Below, piece after piece: positions 51,346-58,564 of a stretch of DNA of 64,000 nucleotides; positions within the stretch are counted from its first letter, which is position 1, and each line of letters starts with the position of its first letter. A model generated the notes under the pieces. That model was not told the origin of the DNA. It worked only from the letters and a program-made list of their open reading frames with translations, and searched no databases. The DNA is taken from contig JBGPOP010000020.1 in the NCBI GenBank assembly GCA_041488095.1, positions 20,180-84,179 of the forward strand, given 5' to 3'. The stretch comes from DASYPQ01 sp041488095. GTDB lineage: Bacteria > Planctomycetota > UBA1135 > GCA-002686595. Position numbers and translations under genes: made by a program.

Positions 51346-53327
51346 GCCGTCTTCCCCGCACCGGGCAGCTCGATCCAGAAGCGGCTGCCTTCCCCCGGGC
51401 GCGACTCGACTCCCGCCGTTCCTCCCATGCGCTCGACGGCGCGGCGCACGATCGCGAGCCCGATTCCGGTTCCGGGGTAGGTCTCGGTGCCGTTCAGACG
51501 CTCGAACACCCGGAAGATCTCTTCCTGGTGCTCGGGTGCGATGCCGATGCCGTTGTCCTCGACGACCAGACGCACGCGATCGCCGCGGGGCTCCGTTCTC
51601 ACGCGGATGCGGGGGGGAACACCGGCGGGCACGAACTTGGCGGCGTTGGAGAGCAGGTTCGCGATGGCCTGGACGAGGGTGGGGTGGTGGCCGACCACCG
51701 GCAGCATGGGTTCGGCGACCTCGAGCGTGGCTCGGCGCTCGGCCAGCTCGATTTGCAGGAGTTCTCGGGCTTCCTCGACGACGTGCTGCGCGTCGAGCGG
51801 GCGCACGGCGACATCCTCGCGCGCGAGCCGGCTATAGGCGAGCAGGTCGCGTATCAGGGCATCCATGCGCTCGGAGGCGGACACCATGCGTTCGAGGTAT
51901 TCCCGTTCGGTGGGGCCGAGCCTCGGTCCGACCTCGTCGAGCAGCAGGTGCCCGAACCCGTGAACAGCCCGCAGCGGCGCGCGCAGGTCGTGCGAGACGG
52001 AGTGGACGTAGCCCTCCAGCTCGGCGTTGACCTCCGAGAGCTCCCGCGTGCGCTCGGCGACACGCTTCTCGAGCTCGGCCGCCTGCTTCTGCAGCTCCTC
52101 GTGGAGCCGAACCTGGAGCACCGCGAGGGCGAGGATGTCGGCCACCTCGCGCGCCAGATCGAGATCCTCCGCCGAAGGCTCTCCGGTTCGAGCGAAACCC
52201 AGGTTCAGTGTGCCGAGCAGCGCCCCGCGGCAGGTGAGAGGGACGTTGACGAAGGAGCGGACTCCCTCCGCGCGCAGCGTGCGCAGGACGTTGGACGGCT
52301 CGCCATAGGCGTCGATGTCGGGGACGATGTTCGGCTGGCCGGCGCGCAGATCCTCGTAGCTGCGGATCCACATGGCATCGCGCGGGATCGTGGCTTCTTC
52401 GCCGAGGTCGGTCGCGTGGCTCGAGTCGACCGCCAGGAGACGACCGGGGCCTTCCTCTCCATCGAACAGGATGACGCTGGCGCGGCTGAAGGGAACCAGC
52501 GCGCGGATGCGTGCGAGAGCCGCCCTCACGATGTCCCGGACCGATCCGCCGGCGAGGATCGCCCGGTCGATCTCGCGCAGGATCAGGACCTGCTCGGCCG
52601 CGCGACGCTCCGCTGCGCGCGCGCGCTTCGCTCCGCGCTCGGAATCAGCGTAAGCCTTCGACATTCCCCATAGGCAAAGCGGGCCGACCAGGAGCACGAT
52701 CAGTCCGAAGCCGATCGCCCACGGGATCGTCGTCACGTTGATCCTGTGCTGTACCGAATCCCAGGGAATGTGGACCGCGACCAGGGCACGGAAGTGCGAC
52801 ACGTAGGCGAATGTGGCCATCTGGGTCCGACCATCGAGTGACCCGTAGAGCCCGACCCAATTTCGTCGCTCCTCGAGGAGCTGGAGCAGGTTGCTCGGCG
52901 CCTGGCCGTCCTCCTGCCAGCCACGAAAGGGCTCCAGACCGATCATCAGGCCCTCTTTGGAGGGATCTCCCGTGTCGAGGACCAGCTTCCCGGCCTCATC
53001 CATGATGCAGAGGTAGGAACCGTCCCAGCTCTTGACCCTCCTCTCGAAATGCCGCTTGACGCCCTCGAGCGTCGCCACGTCGAGCGTCGTGCTCGTCGAG
53101 CGCTCGAGGCGGTCGACGCTCAACTGCGTCTGCCTTTGCGTGTCCTCGAAGTAGCCGACGGTCATCGCCTTCCGGCTGGCGCTGTAGGCCGACCATCCGA
53201 TCAGAGCCGCAGCCAGGATCGCGGCGAGACTCAACACGAAGGCCAGGCGCTGCAGGCGATGGATGACCTGCGGCTCGCCAGAGGAGGATCGGTGGAGATC
53301 GGAAGAACGAGCTGTCACGTCAGCCAA
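51342..53327 (-). CDS. Sensor histidine kinase with extracytoplasmic and GAF domains
   Basis: A 661-residue membrane kinase. Two membrane helices (about 25-46 and 195-218) frame a periplasmic sensor part of about 150 residues with a Cache/PAS-like look (YLCIMDEAGKLVLDTGD). A GAF domain follows (about 240-395), then a coiled coil, the HisKA domain with His446 in SVSHDLRAPLRAVHGF, and the ATPase domain with Asn561 (LLSNAAKF), VEDNGIGIAPEH and GTGIGLAIV. The kinase is of the phytochrome-like bacterial type. No response regulator lies in the window. Its stop overlaps nagB, which suggests shared expression. Confidence 0.93.
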   Translation of the reverse strand: MADVTARSSDLHRSSSGEPQVIHRLQRLAFVLSLAAILAAALIGWSAYSASRKAMTVGYFEDTQRQTQLSVDRLERSTSTTLDVATLEGVKRHFERRVKSWDGSYLCIMDEAGKLVLDTGDPSKEGLMIGLEPFRGWQEDGQAPSNLLQLLEERRNWVGLYGSLDGRTQMATFAYVSHFRALVAVHIPWDSVQHRINVTTIPWAIGFGLIVLLVGPLCLWGMSKAYADSERGAKRARAAERRAAEQVLILREIDRAILAGGSVRDIVRAALARIRALVPFSRASVILFDGEEGPGRLLAVDSSHATDLGEEATIPRDAMWIRSYEDLRAGQPNIVPDIDAYGEPSNVLRTLRAEGVRSFVNVPLTCRGALLGTLNLGFARTGEPSAEDLDLAREVADILALAVLQVRLHEELQKQAAELEKRVAERTRELSEVNAELEGYVHSVSHDLRAPLRAVHGFGHLLLDEVGPRLGPTEREYLERMVSASERMDALIRDLLAYSRLAREDVAVRPLDAQHVVEEARELLQIELAERRATLEVAEPMLPVVGHHPTLVQAIANLLSNAAKFVPAGVPPRIRVRTEPRGDRVRLVVEDNGIGIAPEHQEEIFRVFERLNGTETYPGTGIGLAIVRRAVERMGGTAGVESRPGEGSRFWIELPGAGKTA

Positions 53328-53417
53328 GCCTGTCCATTCTCGCGGGCGTTCTTCCCAGCGGCAAGCGGAGTCCCCCCGGCGCGAGATCCACCGCGGGTCG
53401 AGCGGGCGGGCCCCGAG

Positions 53418-54056
53418 TCAGGCGAGGGTCTGCGTCGACGCGCCGGCCTCCTCGAGCAACCTGCGGTACCAGGTCGAGGCGCCGGCCCTCCGCCCCGGGA
53501 CCGAGCGCGTACCCCAGACCACCGACAGGGTGCTGCGGGTCCCGGCGTGCGTCTTGGTGCGCTGCGAGTCCTTCACCGCGCTCGCGCACGGTCCATCCGC
53601 ATCGAAGAGGCACAGGAGACCTTCGAGGCCGATCTCTTGCCCCGAGGGGTTGAAGACGTACGTCTGCCCCGCCCGCGCGAGCCCGATCCGGAACGGGGCT
53701 CGTGCGAGGTCGAGGTCGACCACGCTGATCGGCAGCCCGGAGTGCAGCGAGACCGCGTTGCAAGCGTCGACGGCGAGGTTGATCGGCAGGAGCGTCCCTG
53801 CCTCAGCCGCGGCGAGCAGGTACTCGCTCGCAGGCTTGCCCCGTCCGGTGGGCTTGTAGCCGCCGTGCCGCAGGAGGTCGCGCACGGCCTTGCGGCAGGC
53901 GTCGTCGGTCGACATCGGGGCAGGGACGCCGCTTCGCAGGAGCTCCTTGAGCGCAGGCGACGTCTCCATCCCGGAGAGCGGCCGTGGAAACGTCGTGAGG
54001 AAGGCGCCGGCATCAAGCGAGGGATGATCGTCGATGGTGAGCGGGGTGAGAGTCAT
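53418..54056 (-). CDS. B3/B4 (PheT-like) domain protein
   Basis: A 212-residue protein with the B3/B4 fold seen in the editing region of the phenylalanyl-tRNA synthetase beta chain and in stand-alone bacterial proteins. KAVRDLLRHGGYKPTGRGKPASEYL, LLPINLAVDACNAVSLHSGLPISVVDLD and the FNPSGQEIGLEGLLCL block are diagnostic. The family is annotated as putative tRNA-binding or aminoacyl-tRNA editing, without firm proof. The ATG at 54056 is 53 bases from the divergent dienelactone hydrolase start. It may form a transcript with the kinase gene 90 bases downstream. Confidence 0.9.
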   Translation of the reverse strand: MTLTPLTIDDHPSLDAGAFLTTFPRPLSGMETSPALKELLRSGVPAPMSTDDACRKAVRDLLRHGGYKPTGRGKPASEYLLAAAEAGTLLPINLAVDACNAVSLHSGLPISVVDLDLARAPFRIGLARAGQTYVFNPSGQEIGLEGLLCLFDADGPCASAVKDSQRTKTHAGTRSTLSVVWGTRSVPGRRAGASTWYRRLLEEAGASTQTLA

Positions 54057-54109
54057 CGGGTAGACTCGGCGCCCTCCCGCGCCACCGCCATCGTATGGAG
54101 AAGAGCCCG

Positions 54110-55009
54110 ATGAACACACGCATTCTGGTTTCCGCCTTGCTCCTCGTGCCCGCGTTCACGATCGCCGCGCAGAAGCCGGCCGAGCAGAAGCCCGCCGAAC
54201 AGAAACCCGCTGAGCAGAAGCCCGCGGAGAGCAAGAAGAGCTTGACCGGCGCGATCTCCGAGGCGGAATTCAAGAAGCTCCACGAGCTGAAGAAGGACGT
54301 CGTCCCGCCCCGCAAGGGGACGATGATCGAGATCGCCAAGGCCAAGGCCTACCTCTCGCTCCCCGCGGGGATGAAGGCGCCGCTCCCCGGCGTGGTCGTC
54401 ATCCACGAGTGGTGGGGGCTCAACGAGAACGTCATGTACTGGACCGACCGCCTCGCCGCCGAGGGCTACGCCGCGGTGGCGGTCGATCTCTACGACGGGA
54501 CGGTGGCGACGACTCCCGCCGAGGCCATGGGGGCGATGCGCAAGGTCGACGAGAAGCGCGCGACCGAGATCATGCTCGCCGCGCTGCGCTTCCTGAAGGA
54601 GGACCCGCGCGTGCAGGCCAAGAAGCGCGCCTCGATCGGCTGGTGCTTCGGCGGCGGGATGTCCCTGAAGCTCGCGCTCGCCGCGCCCGATCTGGATGCG
54701 GCGGTCCTGTACTACGGCCATCCCGAGACCGAGGCGAAGACCCTCGAGATGCTGAAAGCCCCGCTGCTCGCGATCTACGGCACGAAGGACAAGAGCATCC
54801 CTTCGAGCGTCGTCAAGGAGTTCGACGAGGCGCTGACGAACGCGAAGAAGGAGCACAAGGTCCTGAGCTACGACGCCGACCACGCCTTCGCCAATCCGAG
54901 CAATCCGCACTACGACGAGAAGAACGCCGGAGCGGCCTGGGCCGAAGTGCGCGCGTTCCTGGCGGGCCACCTCAAGCCGGCGAAAGAGGATGCGAAGGCG
55001 GAGAAGTAG
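54110..55009 (+). CDS. Exported dienelactone-hydrolase-family protein
   Basis: A 299-residue alpha/beta hydrolase with a signal peptide (about 1-20). The DLH triad is Cys179 in SIGWCFGGGMS, Asp227 in IYGTKDKSI and His258 in DADHAFANP; VVIHEWWGLN is the family's oxyanion segment. Substrates are likely small lactones or esters. After the signal peptide comes a linker of four repeats of QKPAE (residues 21-40). The ATG at 54110 has GGAG at the right distance and is preferred over an ATG five codons upstream. The divergent neighbour is a B3/B4 protein gene. Confidence 0.94.
   Translation: MNTRILVSALLLVPAFTIAAQKPAEQKPAEQKPAEQKPAESKKSLTGAISEAEFKKLHELKKDVVPPRKGTMIEIAKAKAYLSLPAGMKAPLPGVVVIHEWWGLNENVMYWTDRLAAEGYAAVAVDLYDGTVATTPAEAMGAMRKVDEKRATEIMLAALRFLKEDPRVQAKKRASIGWCFGGGMSLKLALAAPDLDAAVLYYGHPETEAKTLEMLKAPLLAIYGTKDKSIPSSVVKEFDEALTNAKKEHKVLSYDADHAFANPSNPHYDEKNAGAAWAEVRAFLAGHLKPAKEDAKAEK
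54170..54229 (+). repeat. Four 15-bp tandem repeats coding QKPAE
   Basis: Four in-frame copies of CAGAAGCCCGCCGAG with single-base changes follow the signal peptide code of the hydrolase gene. The number of units could vary between strains without breaking the frame. The encoded Pro/Lys-rich stretch should be a flexible linker between the membrane exit and the enzyme. Confidence 0.9.
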
Positions 55010-55120
55010 CGTACGGAGCCCCGGCGCGTTGTCGCGGGCTCATTCCGGATCACGGCGGTTCCAGCGCGGCTTGCGGCGAATCCGTGACGACGGGTCACGG
55101 CGGCGCGGGCCTCGGTTAGC

Positions 55121-56452
55121 GTGACGAGAGTGCTCCGGGTCGTCGCCAGGAACCCCCAGTTCGCGAAGCTCTGGCTGGCCCAGTTCGTCAGCCAGACCGG
55201 CGACTGGCTGAATCGCGTCGCGTGCCTGGTCCTGATCGGGCAGCTCGGTAGTTCCTCCTCCCTCCTGGGCGTCGGCGCTCTCTTCGGCGTCGAGCTGGCG
55301 TTGCGGCTGCTGCCCTCTGCGTTCTTCGGCCCGCTCGCGGGACCCGTCGCCGACCGGCTGCCGCGGCGCATGCTGATGGTCCTTGCCGATCTCTCGCGGG
55401 CGGTGATCGTGCTGGGCTTCCTGCTCGTGCGCGAGCCCGCGCACCTGTCCCTGCTCTACGGTCTGATCGTCGTGCAGATGGCGATCGGGATCTTCTTCGA
55501 TGCCGCGCGCTCCGCGGCCCTGCCGGACACGGTCGGACGCGAGGAGCTGCACGACGCCTACGCTCTCTCCGCCGTCACCTGGAGCGTCACCCTGTGCGGC
55601 GGCGCGCTTGCGGGAGGTTGGCTCGTCAAGTGGTTCGGCGTCAGCGGCGCATTCGTCTTCGATGCGGCGACGTACGCAGCGAGCGCGGCCTTCCTCATCG
55701 GCGTGCGCCTGCCGCCGGTGCCGAGGCACTCCGAGCCCTTCCGCTGGCGCGACGTCGTGCTGATGACCGACCTCAAGCGCGGCCTGGAGCACGCCCGGAA
55801 GCTCGGTGTCACGCCGATCCTGTGGGCCAAGACCTTCTGGGGCGCCGCGGGCGGCTACCTCGTTCTGCTCTCGCTCGCCGGTCGCGACCGGTTCGCCGTC
55901 GGCGCCGGAGCAGGAGCGACCACCGTCCGGACGGCCGCGTCGCTGGGCGCAGCCGCCGTCGCGACGGGCGCGCTCTACTCCGCGCGAGGCGTCGGAACGG
56001 GACTCGGACCCGTCCTCGGAAACCTCCTGTTCGGCAAGAGCGACGCCGCCCTGCGGCGACAGATCAGCGCCGGCTTTGCGATCGCTGCCTTTGGCTACAC
56101 GCTGTTCGGATTCTCGCAGAGCCTCCTGATCGCCTGCATCTTCGTCGCGATCGCGCACACGGGAGGCAGCGCGCTGTGGGTCGCCTCGACCGTCCTGTGG
56201 CAGAAGCACGTCGAAGACGCCTACCGAGGCAGGGTCTTCGTGCTCGAGTTCCTGGCGATGGACCTCTCCTTCGCGGCGGGCGGTCTGGTGGGCGGCGCGA
56301 TCTACGACGCGACCGGCTCGCTTGCCGAGGCGACCTGGATCGTGTCCGCGCTCGTGCTCGTGCTCGGAGCGACCTGGACGTGGCTTGCGCGCGGCGTGCG
56401 CGGCCCTGGACGGGTGGTCGAGGTCATACCGGCGGCCGAAGAGGCGGACTGA
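55121..56452 (+). CDS. Major facilitator superfamily transporter
   Basis: A 443-residue integral membrane protein with about 12 helices. The N-terminus RNPQFAKLWLAQFVSQTGDWLNRVA and the loop 2-3 motif ADRLPRRMLMVLADLSRA (MFS motif A) match the MFS_3/enterobactin-exporter-like (EntS) group. Drug or siderophore export is usual for that group; the cargo here is unknown. The GTG start at 55121 gives the conserved N-terminus; no ribosome-binding site is evident. A hairpin follows 18 bases after the stop. Confidence 0.9.
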   Translation: MTRVLRVVARNPQFAKLWLAQFVSQTGDWLNRVACLVLIGQLGSSSSLLGVGALFGVELALRLLPSAFFGPLAGPVADRLPRRMLMVLADLSRAVIVLGFLLVREPAHLSLLYGLIVVQMAIGIFFDAARSAALPDTVGREELHDAYALSAVTWSVTLCGGALAGGWLVKWFGVSGAFVFDAATYAASAAFLIGVRLPPVPRHSEPFRWRDVVLMTDLKRGLEHARKLGVTPILWAKTFWGAAGGYLVLLSLAGRDRFAVGAGAGATTVRTAASLGAAAVATGALYSARGVGTGLGPVLGNLLFGKSDAALRRQISAGFAIAAFGYTLFGFSQSLLIACIFVAIAHTGGSALWVASTVLWQKHVEDAYRGRVFVLEFLAMDLSFAAGGLVGGAIYDATGSLAEATWIVSALVLVLGATWTWLARGVRGPGRVVEVIPAAEEAD

Positions 56453-56769
56453 CTGGCCGCGGGCCAGGCCGGCCTGCGGGTCGAGTCTTCCCCGCCGGCA
56501 GGCCCGGGAGCGGCTTCGGCGGTACGACCTGCCGCGTTCATGACCCCGCCGGAGGGGGTGAGGAAAGGGTCACGATTTTGGCCCTCTGCCGCCCCGCAGG
56601 CAGCGAGCGACGCTAGACTGGGCGTTCGGAGCGGGCGCGAGCGCCTTGACTGAGCGAGCGCGGTGATTCTTCGCGTGCGCGCGGCAGCGCCCCGCCGAGC
56701 TCCTCGCACCGATTCCCCCCACAGTCCGCGATCGGCGCCCCGTCCGATCGGAACCTCGCAGGACCAACC
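56453..56769. other. 317-base intergenic region before the collagen-like gene
   Basis: Apart from the hairpin at 56471-56504 I see no gene. The second half holds an AAAGGGTCACGATTTT patch near 56563-56578, a TAGACT hexamer (56614-56619), and CCATG context at the start codon. A regulatory leader for the collagen-like gene is possible, as the leader would be about 150 bases, but no named motif is found. Confidence 0.5.
56471..56504 (+). terminator. Hairpin after the MFS gene
   Basis: GGCCTGC (56471-56477) pairs with GCAGGCC (56498-56504), with extra GGG/CCC pairing possible inside. The position just after the MFS stop fits a terminator, but no T tract follows, so it could be a Rho-dependent or structural element. 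Confidence 0.5.
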
Positions 56770-58413
56770 ATGATCCCCGTTTTTTCTCCTTTGATCGCAC
56801 TGAGTGCGCTCGCGGCTTCGCCCACGAGTGATCCCACTCCGGCGCCGCAGCTCCAAGGCGCTCCCGCTTCCGTGACGCTGGACTTGCCCACGCCGGAGCG
56901 TACGAACTTCTGGTGGGCCGACTACGACGGCGACGGTTTGAACGACGTGTTCGTCACCACGGCGGACAGGCGCGGCCGCCTCCTGCACAACCGGGGCGGC
57001 ACGTTCGAGGACGCCACCGCTTCGACACAGGTTTCGGTCTCCGATCCCGTGCGCCTGGCCCTGTGGCGGGACTACGACGGCGACGGACGCCTCGACCTGT
57101 ACGTAGGAGCGATGGCGGGCCAAAGCCATCTCTTCCGCAATGCGGGCAGCGGGATCTTCCAGGACGTGACCGGGATCTCCGGCATGACGCATGGAAGTGA
57201 TCTCGCTGCGGAATGGCGCGACATCGACGGCGACGGCAACCTCGATCTCATGGTCGTCCTGCCGACGGGAGTGCGCATCTACCGCAACCTCGGGCACGGA
57301 CAGTTCCAGCCCTCCGACGTCCAGCTATCGACCTTGCCCGGCGCGGGTGGCCCGCAGCAAGGCGGCGGCGGGACGGCCAACACCACGATCACGGCCGACG
57401 CGCTCGTCAACCAAGGCGTCACCGGTGGGACGCTGCAAGCCTCCTCCGTGGCTACCCTCGGAATGCTCTATCCATTGAGCGAGCAGCTCTTCGTCGACCC
57501 GGTGTCGCACAGCGTCGGTATCGGCACGCTGCTTCCCCACTCGAAGCTCGATGTCAACGGCTTCATCGGCACGTCGCGCGGAATCAAGTTCCCCGACGGC
57601 TCGACACAGACGACCGCTGCGAAGGGCGGCCCGCCAGGTCCTCCGGGCCCGCGCGGCGACACCGGCCCGCCAGGCCCGCCAGGCGAGAGAGGCGCGACAG
57701 GTGACGCGGGTCCTCCGGGCTCGCAGGGAGACGTCGGTCCCGAGGGCCCGCACGGTGATGCTGGTCCTCAAGGCCCCCATGGCGACGCAGGTCCTCCGGG
57801 TCCGCAGGGTGACAATGGACCTCCGGGCCCGCACGGTGACAATGGACCTCCGGGGCCGGCAGGCGACCGAGGGCCGGCCGGTGACCGAGGACCGCCAGGC
57901 GACATCGGTCCTCCGGGTCCTGCAGGTCCCCCGGGCACCGACGGCGCTCAAGGTCCTCCGGGTCCCCCAGGCACCAACGGTCAAGATGGCCCCCCGGGCC
58001 AGCAGGGCATCTCGGGTGTCGTTGCATCCGGCTTCGTGGACGGCCCGGTCGCGACTCCGACCGCGTCGACTCAGTTCCTCACTTCCGTGGTAACGATCGC
58101 GGTAGGGACTGGACAGAAGGTCCATGTCGTCGCGAACGGCGCGTTCGGCAACGTCGGCATGGGTCCCTCGGCGAACCTCAACCTCTTCATCGGCTACCGC
58201 CGTATCGGCAGCTCGGTGACACCGTCCCTCATCGGGGGGGGTTCTCTGGGCAACAAGCTCCTCGAGAACATGCGCGTGACGATGGGGCTTTCCGCGATCA
58301 TCAGCAACCTGCCCGCGGGGACGTACGATTTCGGCCTGGCTGGCAACGATGGCGGCAACGCACACTGGAACAGCAACGACCGAGGATACGTCTCGGTCCT
58401 GGTCTTCCAGTAA
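56770..58413 (+). CDS. Secreted FG-GAP/VCBS protein with collagen-like stalk
   Basis: A 547-residue exported protein with four parts. A short signal peptide (about 1-16) leads to three FG-GAP/VCBS calcium loops, DYDGDG or DIDGDG, at residues 51, 101 and 151, exactly 50 apart. A linker with GIKFPDGSTQTTAA, typical of tail-fibre-like bacterial proteins, precedes residues 287-416, which are about 43 Gly-X-Y triplets rich in GPP, GPQ and GDR. The C-terminal 130 residues resemble the C1q/TNF-like beta heads that follow collagen in bacterial surface proteins. It would form a trimeric fibre. A hairpin at 58440-58471 ends the gene. Confidence 0.9.
   Translation: MIPVFSPLIALSALAASPTSDPTPAPQLQGAPASVTLDLPTPERTNFWWADYDGDGLNDVFVTTADRRGRLLHNRGGTFEDATASTQVSVSDPVRLALWRDYDGDGRLDLYVGAMAGQSHLFRNAGSGIFQDVTGISGMTHGSDLAAEWRDIDGDGNLDLMVVLPTGVRIYRNLGHGQFQPSDVQLSTLPGAGGPQQGGGGTANTTITADALVNQGVTGGTLQASSVATLGMLYPLSEQLFVDPVSHSVGIGTLLPHSKLDVNGFIGTSRGIKFPDGSTQTTAAKGGPPGPPGPRGDTGPPGPPGERGATGDAGPPGSQGDVGPEGPHGDAGPQGPHGDAGPPGPQGDNGPPGPHGDNGPPGPAGDRGPAGDRGPPGDIGPPGPAGPPGTDGAQGPPGPPGTNGQDGPPGQQGISGVVASGFVDGPVATPTASTQFLTSVVTIAVGTGQKVHVVANGAFGNVGMGPSANLNLFIGYRRIGSSVTPSLIGGGSLGNKLLENMRVTMGLSAIISNLPAGTYDFGLAGNDGGNAHWNSNDRGYVSVLVFQ
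57628..58017 (+). repeat. Collagen-like Gly-X-Y coding repeat
   Basis: A 390-base stretch encodes about 43 uninterrupted Gly-X-Y triplets, with GGTCCTCCGGG and close variants recurring every 9-18 bases. Longer near-copies (CACGGTGACAATGGACCTCC at about 57812-57860) show recent slippage or recombination. Triplets GPPGPP and GDRGPA dominate. Confidence 0.88.
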
Positions 58414-58439
58414 CCTGCCTTCTCACCGCCTGACATTCG

Positions 58440-58471
58440 AAGGGGCGCTCCGCGCGTGCGGGGCGCCCCTT
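58440..58471 (+). terminator. Hairpin after the collagen-like gene
   Basis: AAGGGGCGC (58440-58448) pairs perfectly with GCGCCCCTT (58463-58471) around a 14-base loop, 26 bases after the stop codon. No T tract follows on the + strand. The position supports termination between the collagen-like gene and the E1 gene. Confidence 0.65.
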
Positions 58472-58564
58472 CCGCTCCACGAATGCCGGCTCGGAACGTG
58501 GAGGCGCGCGCGCCTGCCAGGCGTGTCTCCGGCGTGGTAGAGTCTCGCCCCTCTTCCCCGCGCC

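Noticed and set aside
55010..55120. Possible small gene between the hydrolase and the MFS gene
   Set aside because: Only 111 bases, with no start codon plus ribosome-binding site and no conserved pattern.
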